Shown here one piece after another: positions 7,809 through 15,284 of a stretch of DNA of 15,368 nt. The translations under genes were made by a program, and so were the position numbers. The notes under the pieces were generated by a model. That model saw nothing but the letters and a program-made list of their open reading frames with translations, searched no databases and was not told the origin of the DNA. Origin of the DNA: JBBSEZ01 sp038239195 (GTDB lineage: Bacteria; Planctomycetota; Planctomycetia; Gemmatales; Gemmataceae); the NCBI GenBank assembly GCA_038239195.1, contig JBBSEZ010000233.1:1-15368 (forward strand). The letters run 5' to 3'. The stretch's first letter is position 1, and every line of letters starts with the position of its first letter.

Positions 7809-9233
7809 TTAACCGATGTTGCACGCCCGGATAAAGGCGAAGGCACTTCCGGTGCGATACGGGTGCCGGCCGATGTCTTTCCAGCCGGCTGGTCGCTGGC
7901 TCAAGGACAGTTGGTAGCGCTGGGCCGTCAGCCGAACCCGATCATCGCCGTCCACCGTGCGGGCCCAGGCAGCTTTGGGCATGCCTTTGTCGAACTTCCC
8001 GGACTGAACCTGACCGTGCCGTCGGAGAACCACGTGCATCAACTCGGAGTTATCCGCCGGTTCCCGAAGAACCTCGTCTGTAAGCGCCAGGATGCCCGAG
8101 CCTTGAAGGACTCTCTCCACTTCCCCCGCCGTCGCGGCGTTCAGTTCACGCGCCGCAAGCAAGGCCTTACGCAGTCCAGCCGCGCTTTCGCGAATCGCCT
8201 GGGCTGCCTCGCCCACCGGCACCGTGACGGCCAGGTCGGAAAGGCGGGCCTCGACCTCGTCGGAGGCAGCTCCGCGGATTCGCTCGAAGAGAAAGAGCAA
8301 GCCCTGGTAGAACTGCTCGAACGGTTCGAGCATTTGGAGGGTCGCGCAGATCTGACTGAGGCAGGCAGCCGGGGCCCCGAGCTTGTCGAATCGTCCGTCC
8401 TGAAGGTCCTTCGCCAGAGCGCGGAAAAGCGCCCCTTCATCGTAGCCAGGTTGCGGTCTCAACTTCGCGAGCATCCGCAGCGCCGCCCAGCGAACGTGAT
8501 CGGGGTGATCGGCTTCCTCCCCGCCCCGCAACGCATCGGCCATCACTGCGCCCTCACCTTTCGTGAAGGAACCGACATGCGACTGACTCCCCCACTCCTT
8601 GAGGGCTTCCAGCGAGAGCCGGGCGTCCTCATCGTGGACCGGGATTCCGGCGGGCGGGGCAGGGAACGCCTCGGCGAGCGCTTCACCGAGAGGCCGCAGG
8701 TTGAAGTTCTGCATCGACCCCAGGTGGCACTCCTCCAGGAAGGTCGAGTAGGTGCCGATGCCGCCGTAGCGCACCTGGTTGGAGAGCAGGTTGAAGGAAC
8801 CGGTCTGAATGTACTTCTCCCGTCCGGAAAGAGTTTCCAGTCGGCGATTGACGTACCGGATCCCGCGCAGGCCCGTTACCGCCTGCTGTCCCACGGCTGC
8901 GTCCCCGGCAGCCAGTCCACACGCGACCGCCCACGCACGCTCGAACGACTTGACCAGCCCGAGCCGCTCCTGCCTGGCCTTGGAGGACGCGATCCCCGAT
9001 TCCTGGGGGTAATGCCTTTGAACGGCTCGCAGGGCAGCGCAAAGCATCGAGACGTAGCGCGGAACGGCTGAGACGGTGGTGAAGCTCGGAAGAAAATGGT
9101 CGGCGAGAGCGAGGTAGCCGCGGCCGAACCCGAGTGGATCGAGACTGCCACTAGCCAGGTCCAGGGGGTCGTACGCAGTCCAGAAGAGTTGAACAGGGTG
9201 ATCGACAAGTAGTCGCTGGGGAATGGCCGCCAT
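7809..9233 (-). CDS. Protein of unknown function (474 aa), first gene of the PLD-helicase operon
   Basis: I do not recognise a named domain with certainty. It is soluble, with no signal peptide or membrane segment, and looks mostly helical. The N-terminus has a distinctive block, DPLGFGRGYLALADHFLP (residues ~32-49), then VPRYVSMLCAA. This recalls the start of DUF6361-type proteins, where a LG...lad.lfPg...RY pattern precedes a helical body; that assignment is from memory and weak. A second conserved-looking block is IRYVNRRLETLSG, then GGIGTYSTFLEECHLG. No catalytic motif is visible, so it may be a sensor, scaffold or specificity subunit. The ATG at 9233 is chosen because residues encoded upstream (to 9482) are low-quality, arginine/serine-rich sequence lacking the block style of the rest; the ribosome-binding site is weak (AAGG 4 nt before). 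It is followed after 11 bp by the PLD gene. Confidence 0.75.
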   Translation of the reverse strand: MAAIPQRLLVDHPVQLFWTAYDPLDLASGSLDPLGFGRGYLALADHFLPSFTTVSAVPRYVSMLCAALRAVQRHYPQESGIASSKARQERLGLVKSFERAWAVACGLAAGDAAVGQQAVTGLRGIRYVNRRLETLSGREKYIQTGSFNLLSNQVRYGGIGTYSTFLEECHLGSMQNFNLRPLGEALAEAFPAPPAGIPVHDEDARLSLEALKEWGSQSHVGSFTKGEGAVMADALRGGEEADHPDHVRWAALRMLAKLRPQPGYDEGALFRALAKDLQDGRFDKLGAPAACLSQICATLQMLEPFEQFYQGLLFLFERIRGAASDEVEARLSDLAVTVPVGEAAQAIRESAAGLRKALLAARELNAATAGEVERVLQGSGILALTDEVLREPADNSELMHVVLRRHGQVQSGKFDKGMPKAAWARTVDGDDRVRLTAQRYQLSLSQRPAGWKDIGRHPYRTGSAFAFIRACNIG

Positions 9234-9650
9234 AGAGCCTTGGGGGGTTAGTCCTTGTTGTTTGCGATTTCGGCCCACTGCCGCGGATCGATACCCGTCC
9301 ACCGGCAAAGTAGACCAGACGAGACAACGAGAAGCAAGCGTTTCCTCGCAGCGCGGGTCCGAGGTCCGAGGGAAGGGAGCACAGCAGGCCCTCAGATATG
9401 GCCCACCGCAAGGGGCGCCCCCGTCATGGCTTCCGTCCGCCTCGCCGTGAAACGGAAGTAGGGCCGGCGACGACGTGGACACGAGCGCCAGCAGCGAGGG
9501 CGACTACGGCCTGACCTTCACCCCTCGGGGCTACTGGCGGGCTGGCCATCGACCAGGGCACGGGGGAGATCACCCGCATGATCGGTAACGCTGGGTGAAG
9601 AAGAGATGCACCATGCCCTCTGGGAACGGCGGAACGGGAGCAAGGGCGGG

Positions 9651-9671
9651 CCGACGCCAGGCTTGCGTCGG
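9651..9671. repeat. Perfect 7-bp inverted repeat with 7-nt loop
   Basis: CCGACGC (9651-9657) and GCGTCGG (9665-9671) are exact complements around CAGGCTT. It lies 89 bp before the start codon of the 143-aa gene. It could be an operator half-site pair, a leader hairpin of the plus-strand mRNA, or chance in GC-rich DNA. There is no T-tract, so a terminator is unlikely. Confidence 0.4.
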
Positions 9672-9743
9672 GGGGCGCCGGGCGGCACAATGCCAGGGAA
9701 GAAGCACGTGGCGGCCTCCGAGCGGGGGCCTGGCCGATGATCG

Positions 9744-9750
9744 AAGGAGG
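9744..9750 (+). promoter_or_regulatory. Strong Shine-Dalgarno site
   Basis: AAGGAGG lies 9 nt before the ATG at 9760. It fixes the start of the 143-aa protein, whose reading frame would otherwise be hard to trust because of its small size. Confidence 0.8.
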
Positions 9751-9759
9751 TAGACAACG

Positions 9760-10191
9760 ATGAGGGTTGCCGAAAACGAAAAGACGCTGATCGACTACCC
9801 GCACGCCGAGGTTCACTCGACGGTGTTGGCGGACTGGCTAGAGCAACTGGGGCCGGACCGCTGGTGGAACGTGGATGCCGACTACTTGATGAATCGCCTC
9901 TACACTCCGGCCCCGGCGTCGAAATTGGTGGCCGAATTGAGGATGCTCGATCGACCCTTACTGGTGGCACGGCCGGACAAGCCGGTGGTAGTCGAGGGCC
10001 CCATCCTCTCGCCCGAAGGGCTGGAGCCGTTCGTCCAGCGCGTGCGGCGTTACTCGCATCCCGACGTCTGGAGCGAGAGGCTTCTGTACCTGCGCTGGGC
10101 GGACATCCCGAGCGACTGGTTGCTCGTCGAGGACTCGGCCACGACGGAAGGAGAGGCCCGCGACGCCGCCGAGGAAGCGGAGGGGGAGTAG
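9760..10191 (+). CDS. Small protein of unknown function (143 aa), partner of the HEPN gene
   Basis: I do not recognise a family. It is a soluble protein rich in tryptophan and acidic residues: DRWWNVDADYLMNRLY at ~33-48, RPLLVARPDKPVVVEGP around 64-80, and a very acidic, alanine-rich tail (last ~20 residues). It has no signal peptide or membrane segment. The start is set by AAGGAGG 9 nt upstream. The stop is 2 bp from the next start, so the two proteins are almost certainly made together. A small acidic partner next to a HEPN protein suggests an antitoxin, inhibitor or sensor role, but it does not resemble the MNT nucleotidyltransferase antitoxins usual for HEPN toxins. The function is inference only. 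Confidence 0.75.
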   Translation: MRVAENEKTLIDYPHAEVHSTVLADWLEQLGPDRWWNVDADYLMNRLYTPAPASKLVAELRMLDRPLLVARPDKPVVVEGPILSPEGLEPFVQRVRRYSHPDVWSERLLYLRWADIPSDWLLVEDSATTEGEARDAAEEAEGE

Positions 10192-10193
10192 TC

Positions 10194-11060
10194 ATGGCAC
10201 AACGCATCGACCTTGCCCGGCTCGTCAAGGACATCCTCAAGCACACAGGGCCTATGCCTGCGGAAGAGGGCGTGCCACGCGCGCACTACCAGCGATCCGT
10301 TCGAGAAACCTGGGGGATGCTGGAATACCTTGAGCAGCACATCGCGACCGAGGCGCTCTCCAAAGCGGTGCTCCGGCGCCACATGACCCAACTCTTTCGG
10401 ATGATGCTCGCCCAGATCATCGAAACGTTCGAGCGCTTCCTCAAGGAGTTGGCCGCGGTTTGCGTCGATCACCTCGCCGAGTTCGTGCTGGACAAGCGCT
10501 TCGACGAGTGGCAGGTGCGCGGCGGTGTGCTGGTCGCCCATTTTCAGGCCGGCACCGTGGGCAAGGCCCTGTGCGAGTCGGACACCTGGCTGGACTGCAA
10601 AGACATCAACGATCGCTTTCGGAAGGTGCTGAGCGACCCGTTCGAAATGGGAGGGACGTTCTACGCGTTTCCCTCCGGCAATCAGCAGCCGGCCGAGGAA
10701 CGACCTCGGTTCGCCATCCTGAACACCCTGTGGCAAGTGCGCCACACCATCGTTCACAACGTCGGCGTCATCACCCGGTCGGACGCTGTGAAGTTCCGCT
10801 TGCTGACGCAGGAGCCAGTGACCTCGCCCTGCGTGATCCAGCCCACGCGCGACGACGTCCGCCACACCCGGCGCTTCCTGGACGAGTCGGCCGAGATCGT
10901 CAACCGGCGCGTCGGCGAGCGCCTGGCAGAACTGTTGACGACGATCCGCGCAGACCAAGTCGCCCCGTTCGATGCGCAGGAACGCGCCAACCTCCTCACG
11001 CTTCAGTTCGGCCGGGCCCTCACCCTGGCCGGGGCTACTGGCGCCCTCCTCGCAACCTAA
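10194..11060 (+). CDS. HEPN-motif protein (288 aa), putative RNase or abortive-infection effector
   Basis: HEPN domains are helical bundles, many of which cut RNA through an R-x4-H motif when dimerised. Here QVRHTIVHNVGVITRSD (residues ~181-197) contains R183 and H188 in that spacing. The following hN-x-G-x-(V/I) pattern is common in RiboL-PSP/MAE-type HEPN proteins of defence islands. The rest is mainly helical, with a charged segment at ~60-100. There is no signal peptide. A longer frame from 9864 exists, but the ATG at 10194 follows GGAGGGGGAG (10179-10188) and begins 2 bp after the previous stop, so it is preferred. With its partner it forms a two-gene plus-strand operon divergent from the PLD/helicase operon. 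Other roles (RNA-binding HEPN without catalysis) are possible. The family call rests on one motif and its context. Confidence 0.68.
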   Translation: MAQRIDLARLVKDILKHTGPMPAEEGVPRAHYQRSVRETWGMLEYLEQHIATEALSKAVLRRHMTQLFRMMLAQIIETFERFLKELAAVCVDHLAEFVLDKRFDEWQVRGGVLVAHFQAGTVGKALCESDTWLDCKDINDRFRKVLSDPFEMGGTFYAFPSGNQQPAEERPRFAILNTLWQVRHTIVHNVGVITRSDAVKFRLLTQEPVTSPCVIQPTRDDVRHTRRFLDESAEIVNRRVGERLAELLTTIRADQVAPFDAQERANLLTLQFGRALTLAGATGALLAT

Positions 11061-11151
11061 CTGACGCTTCTGGCCGACGAAAGCGCTGGCACCCTCCCTC
11101 TCCGGCGATACAACACTTCTGTCCCGAGCTCCAACCCCGAGGGAGAAGCCG

Positions 11152-13233
11152 ATGTCTCGCTGCGCTGTGCCGATCCTCGCGTTCCTCGCCGTCCTCCTCG
11201 TCCCGGGCGTGCCCAACTCCGCCGAGGAGAAGAAGCCCGACCTTCCCAAGCTCGTCACGGGCAAGGCGCTGACGCCGATGGTCACGGGCCTGAAAAACCC
11301 CGAGTCGGTCGTCATCGGCCTGGACGGGCGCATCTACGTCACCGAGATCGGCGAGTTCGGCAAGGACGGCGATGGCCGGGTGTCGGTCATCGTCGGCGGC
11401 AAGGCCGTGCCGTTCGCGACCGGCCTCGACGACCCCAAGGGGTTGGTCTCCTTCGGCGGGGCGCTCTTCACTGCCGACAACAAGCGCGTCATGCGCATCG
11501 ACAAGAATGGCAAGGTGACGGTGTTCGCCCCGGAGAAAGCTTTCCCCAACCCACCCCTCTTCCTCAACGACGTCGAGGTGGACGCCAAGGGCGTGCTCTA
11601 CGTCAGCGACTCGGGCGACCTCAAGGGCAAGGGTGGCGCGGTCTACCGCATCAACCAGAAGGGCAAGGTCACCACGCTGACCGACGCGACGCGCAACCCG
11701 GCCCTGAAGGTGCCCAACGGGCTCCAGCTCGACGGCGAATACTTCCTCCACCTGCTCGATGCCGGCTCGGGCGAGCTGCACCGCGTGGCCCTCAAGGACG
11801 GCAAGACGACCAAGGTGGCCGAGGGCGTCGCCGGGGGAGACGGCATCGCCCGCGACCACTACGGCAGGCTCTACCTCAGCAGTTGGGGGACGGGCAAGGT
11901 GTTCGTCATCCCGCGCCCCGGCGAGAAGCCCCGGCTCCTGGCCTCGGGCTTCCAGTCGGCCGCCGACCTCTGCCTGGCGCCCGACGGCAAACACCTCCTC
12001 GTGCCCGACATGAAGGCCGGCACCATCACCGCCGTCCCCGCCATCGTGCCCGGCGAGCCGGTCGATGAGTCCCCCCTTCCGGTCAAGACGGCCCTCGCGT
12101 TCCCCAAACTCACCTGGACCGGCTGGAAGGGCGAGACCGACAAGGGCCTGATCGTGCCGCACCGCCCGGTGATCTTGACGCACTCCGGGGATGGCTCCAA
12201 CCGGGTGTTCGTCGGCACCCAGCAGGGCGTTCTCCACGTCTTCCCCAACGACCAGAAGGCGACCAAGACGAAAATCTTCCTCGACGTCCAGGATCGCGTC
12301 CGGTACGACGACAAGACGAACGAGGAAGGCTTCCTCGGCCTGGCCTTCCCGCCGAACTACAAGAAGAGCGGCGAGTTCTACGTCTATTACACTCTGAAAA
12401 AAGACAAGCTCGTCAACGTGGTGTCGCGTTTCCGCGTGAGCCGCGACGACCCCGACAAGGCCGACCCCGCCTCGGAGGAGGTGCTCATGCGCATCCCCAA
12501 GCCGTTCTGGAACCACGACGGCGGGACGCTCTGCTTCGGGCCCGATGGCTACCTCTACGTGGCGGTGGGCGACGGCGGCCTGGCCAACGACCCGTTCAAT
12601 AACGGCCAGAAGCTGAGCACGCTGCTCGGCAAGGTGCTGCGCATTGACGTGAGCCTGCGGGGGGGCTGGCTGCCCTACGGCATTCCCAAGGACAACCCGT
12701 TTTTGAAGACGAAGGGCGCCCGGCCGGAGGTGTGGGCCTACGGGCTGCGCAACATCTGGCGCATGTCGTTCGACCGCAAGACCGGAAAACTGTGGGCCGC
12801 GGACGTCGGCCAGAACCTGTGGGAGGAGATCAACCTGATCGAGCGCGGCGGGAACTACGGCTGGAAACTGCGCGAGGGGCAGCACCCGTTCAGCGACAAG
12901 GGCGTCGGCCCGCGCAAAGACCTGATCGAGCCGATCTGGGAGTATCACCACGACATTGGCAAGTCGATCACCGGCGGGCACGTCTACCGCGGCTCGCGCC
13001 TGCCGGTGCTGGACGGATTGTATCTGTACGCCGACTACGTTTCGGGGACGATGTGGGCCCTGCGCTACGACGACAAGAAGAAGCGCGTGACGGCCAACCA
13101 CGTGCTGAGGCCCACCGGTTTCCCGGTCTATTCGTTCGGGGAGGACGAGAGGGGCGAGGTCTACTTCCTGACGAGCACGACGACGGGGGAGGGCATTCAC
13201 TGGTTCGTGCCGGCGAAGGCGGGGAAGCGGTAG
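11152..13233 (+). CDS. Secreted two-propeller protein: SMP-30-like domain plus glucose/sorbosone dehydrogenase domain (693 aa)
   Basis: Probably an exported PQQ-type sugar dehydrogenase-like protein. Residues 1-24 form a signal peptide (hydrophobic core VPILAFLAVLLVPGV, cleavage near NSAEE). Residues ~40-300 are repeated blades of the SMP-30/gluconolactonase/NHL type (LDGRIYVTE, DAKGVLYVSDSG, DHYGRLYLSSWG). Residues ~335-690 match the GSDH family: HSGDGSNRVFVGTQQG from 344, EEGFLGLAFPPNY, HDGGTLCFGPDGYLYVAVGD from 455, YGLRNIWRMSFD from 530, ADVGQNLWEEINLI at ~550, GGNYGW and SITGGHVYRG. Soluble PQQ glucose dehydrogenases are ~450 aa, so the N-terminal propeller is an addition. Such fusions are common in planctomycetes, where substrates are mostly unknown. 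GGGAGAAG precedes the ATG. Whether PQQ is bound cannot be told from sequence alone. Confidence 0.85.
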   Translation: MSRCAVPILAFLAVLLVPGVPNSAEEKKPDLPKLVTGKALTPMVTGLKNPESVVIGLDGRIYVTEIGEFGKDGDGRVSVIVGGKAVPFATGLDDPKGLVSFGGALFTADNKRVMRIDKNGKVTVFAPEKAFPNPPLFLNDVEVDAKGVLYVSDSGDLKGKGGAVYRINQKGKVTTLTDATRNPALKVPNGLQLDGEYFLHLLDAGSGELHRVALKDGKTTKVAEGVAGGDGIARDHYGRLYLSSWGTGKVFVIPRPGEKPRLLASGFQSAADLCLAPDGKHLLVPDMKAGTITAVPAIVPGEPVDESPLPVKTALAFPKLTWTGWKGETDKGLIVPHRPVILTHSGDGSNRVFVGTQQGVLHVFPNDQKATKTKIFLDVQDRVRYDDKTNEEGFLGLAFPPNYKKSGEFYVYYTLKKDKLVNVVSRFRVSRDDPDKADPASEEVLMRIPKPFWNHDGGTLCFGPDGYLYVAVGDGGLANDPFNNGQKLSTLLGKVLRIDVSLRGGWLPYGIPKDNPFLKTKGARPEVWAYGLRNIWRMSFDRKTGKLWAADVGQNLWEEINLIERGGNYGWKLREGQHPFSDKGVGPRKDLIEPIWEYHHDIGKSITGGHVYRGSRLPVLDGLYLYADYVSGTMWALRYDDKKKRVTANHVLRPTGFPVYSFGEDERGEVYFLTSTTTGEGIHWFVPAKAGKR

Positions 13234-13287
13234 CGCCCGTACGTCTGGCTTTCCAGCCGGACACTGCGACCGAAAGGAAGGCGGACC

Positions 13288-14319
13288 ATGTCATCCTGGC
13301 GTCGAGGTTGTGCGCTGACGGTGGCGCTGCTGCTGGTGGGGCAGCAGCGCCTGGCGGCGCAGGGCATCTCGTCGGTGACCTTCTCTCCGAACGGCAAGCT
13401 GTTGCTCGTCGGAGACGATTCGGGGCGGCTGACGCTGTACGATGCGAGCACCAAGGAGGCGTTCTTCTCGCCACCTGGATGGCACGGTTGGGGGCCGCGA
13501 GGCACGTTCTCGCCCGACGGGAAAACGCTTGCCGTGCGCAGTCGCGGCTTGGCCCTGTGGGACCTCTCGACGGGGCGCCGCACGGGCCTGCCCTTCCCGA
13601 AAGACCAGCAGCTGCTTGCCTACTCGCCGGATGGCAAGCAACTCGCGACTCTCGACAAAGGCACGACGGTGCGGGTCTGGCCCGTGGGCGGAGGAAAGGC
13701 GCGGCTGGCGCTCGAGCCGTTCAAGCATGCGCTCAGCCAGGCGGTCTTCCTGCCCGACAACCAGGCCCTGCTCGCGGTGGGCTGGGACGCTGGGTCACGC
13801 GACCGCGACGTGGTGCGGTTGTGCGACTTGAAGTCCGGGAAGTTTCGCGACGTCTGGAAGACGCCGGCTGAGGGAAAAGCCGCCGTACGTGTTCGCGCGC
13901 TCTCGCCGGGGGGAAGATGGGTGGTCCTGAGTGACCCGAGCAGGGAGGCGCTTCGCCTTCTGGACGTCAGGACGGGCAAGACGAGCGGGCCACTGCCCGT
14001 CCGGCTCGGTACGAGCTACGACGATTCGTTCGCGTTCGCGCCCGATGACAAGATGCTGGCCATCGAGACGGGGGACGGCAAAGTCTGGCTGTACGATTTG
14101 ACGGGCCCATCGCCTCGCAAACGAAGAGTCATCGACGCGGTTGCGGACTGGCGCTCGCCAAGGATCTGCCTGGCCTTCTCGCACGATGGGAAAGTGCTCG
14201 GCATCGGCACGAGTGTTTCCATCGGCGGCTGGGGGAGTACCACGTTCAACACGGCGGGTCGCCTCGAATGTTGGGACGCGATCACGGGCAAAAAACTCCC
14301 GTGGCCGAAGGAGAAATGA
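13288..14319 (+). CDS. Secreted WD40-type beta-propeller protein (343 aa)
   Basis: A repeat protein expected to fold as a WD40 propeller and to bind other molecules rather than catalyse. The N-terminus is a signal peptide (basic SSWRRG, then a hydrophobic stretch to about LAAQG, residue ~25). The blades show the planctomycete-style signature VTFSPNGKLLLVGDDSG...LTLYDAST (~30-55), FSPDGKTLAVRSRG-LALWDLSTG (~74-96), YSPDGKQLATLDKG-TTVRVWPV and FAPDDKMLAIETGDG-KVWLYDLTG, with FSHDGKVLGIG near the end. About seven can be counted, enough for one ring. It begins 54 bp after the propeller dehydrogenase, preceded by AGGAAGG, and may be cotranscribed with it. Its stop faces the stop of the next, minus-strand gene 13 bp away. 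No substrate is predictable. Confidence 0.85.
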   Translation: MSSWRRGCALTVALLLVGQQRLAAQGISSVTFSPNGKLLLVGDDSGRLTLYDASTKEAFFSPPGWHGWGPRGTFSPDGKTLAVRSRGLALWDLSTGRRTGLPFPKDQQLLAYSPDGKQLATLDKGTTVRVWPVGGGKARLALEPFKHALSQAVFLPDNQALLAVGWDAGSRDRDVVRLCDLKSGKFRDVWKTPAEGKAAVRVRALSPGGRWVVLSDPSREALRLLDVRTGKTSGPLPVRLGTSYDDSFAFAPDDKMLAIETGDGKVWLYDLTGPSPRKRRVIDAVADWRSPRICLAFSHDGKVLGIGTSVSIGGWGSTTFNTAGRLECWDAITGKKLPWPKEK

Positions 14320-14332
14320 CGCCCTCCGCCAG

Positions 14333-15214
14333 TCACCTCGCCTTTTTCTTCAGCGGGGCGAGGAGGCCGGGCGCCTTGTGCAGCCTGGCCACATCCTCCG
14401 CCGTCAGCGCCCGGTCGAACACCGCCAGCTCGTCGAGCAGCCCGATGTAATTGACGGCCACGTAGATGCCCGTCCTGTCCACGTCCCATTCCATGCCGAT
14501 CGCCCGGCCCTTGACGTCGCCGACGCGCTTGCCATCGACGTAGAGCGTGGCCAGGGCGTCGGGCTTGCCGGTGTCGAAGTTCTTCCAGGCGAGCACGACG
14601 TGGTGCCAGTCGGCCGCCTTGAAGCCGACGCCCTTGACCCACACCATCGGCGCTTTGGGGTCGTCCTCGGAGATGCCTTTCTTGCCCACGGGCACGGCGG
14701 GGAAGGCGCCCATGCGCATGTCGCGCGGTTTGGCGTCGTTGAAGTCGAACCAGATGCCGCCGTCGTTGGCCCCCTTCTGGGCGATCTGGATGGGGTCGCA
14801 GAAGCGCGTCTTCAGGAGCTTGTCGGGATCGGTCTTGATCCACACCGACACGGAGCCGCCCCACCCGCCCTTCTTGAAGGCGAGGTTGCCCTTGCCCGGG
14901 AAGAAGATGCGCCCGTTGCGCGGCAGCACGTCCACGCACTCCATAGCCCCGCCCCGCACGCCCTTGCCCTTGGCGATGCGAAACGCCTTGCCGGCGATGC
15001 CCTTCTCGACGACGAACTTGCCCTTCTCGGTGGGGTGGTTGAAGCGCGTCGAGAACGTCAAATCGCCGCCGCCGAAGTCGGCCTTCAGGCCCTCGTCGAA
15101 GGAGGCGTAGAGCGTGACGGCCTTGCGGAGGACGGCCTGTTCGTCCGCCGCTGCCAGGACGGGACATGCCGCCAACAGCAGACAGCAGCCGATGAGGCGG
15201 AGGGAAATCGTCAT
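14333..15214 (-). CDS. Exported LamG/concanavalin A-like lectin-fold protein (293 aa)
   Basis: A planctomycete-type LamG-like protein, expected to bind carbohydrate or another extracellular ligand. The signal peptide is MTISLRLIGCCLLLAAC... to about AAADEQ. LAAC fits a lipobox, but a signal-peptidase I site at LAA-ADEQ is equally possible, so lipoprotein status is open. Family features are LYASFDEGLKADFGGGD just after the leader, GGSVSVWIKTD near 120, WHHVVLAWKNFDTGKPDALATLYVDGK around 200-225, and NYIGLLDELAVFDRALTAEDVARLH near the end; this last is the classic closing motif of LamG domains. The ATG at 15214 is chosen over 15331 because the leader starts there and AAGG precedes it by 8 nt. 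It is convergent with the WD40 gene. Confidence 0.85.
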   Translation of the reverse strand: MTISLRLIGCCLLLAACPVLAAADEQAVLRKAVTLYASFDEGLKADFGGGDLTFSTRFNHPTEKGKFVVEKGIAGKAFRIAKGKGVRGGAMECVDVLPRNGRIFFPGKGNLAFKKGGWGGSVSVWIKTDPDKLLKTRFCDPIQIAQKGANDGGIWFDFNDAKPRDMRMGAFPAVPVGKKGISEDDPKAPMVWVKGVGFKAADWHHVVLAWKNFDTGKPDALATLYVDGKRVGDVKGRAIGMEWDVDRTGIYVAVNYIGLLDELAVFDRALTAEDVARLHKAPGLLAPLKKKAR

Positions 15215-15284
15215 GGTGTCGCCTTCATGCTCATCTTTCGCGTACGGGTTGACCAGGAAAACCGATTTCGATAACATCGGCGGC

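Larger units (their letters stand above)
9234..9759. other. Divergent intergenic region between the two candidate defence operons
   Basis: About 530 bases without a supportable gene. It must contain the promoters for the minus-strand unknown/PLD/helicase operon and for the plus-strand 143-aa/HEPN pair. No convincing -35/-10 pair was found by eye, and planctomycete promoters are poorly described. Short open frames here (for example an arginine-rich one from about 9399) look random. The one clear structure is the inverted repeat at 9651-9671. Confidence 0.6.

Noticed and set aside
7863..9071. A 402-codon plus-strand open frame
   Set aside because: Antisense to the 474-aa gene, which fits the operon by spacing and orientation. 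This frame is rich in arginine and histidine and resembles no family.
1952..9233. DISARM system
   Set aside because: A PLD protein and a SNF2 helicase are present, but there is no DrmA, DrmB or methyltransferase, and the PLD protein is far longer than DrmC.
9234..9482. N-terminal extension of the 474-aa protein to 9482
   Set aside because: The added 83 residues are low-quality sequence with no resemblance to the ordered protein that follows from the ATG at 9233.
9528..11045. A 13-bp match (GGGGCTACTGGCG) between the divergent region and the end of the HEPN gene
   Set aside because: A match of this length is expected by chance in 15 kb of GC-rich sequence and the flanks do not align.
11035..13200. 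A 721-codon open frame on the minus strand
   Set aside because: It is antisense to the propeller dehydrogenase, has a repetitive valine/leucine/arginine composition and no family features. It is a product of GC-rich codon use on the other strand.
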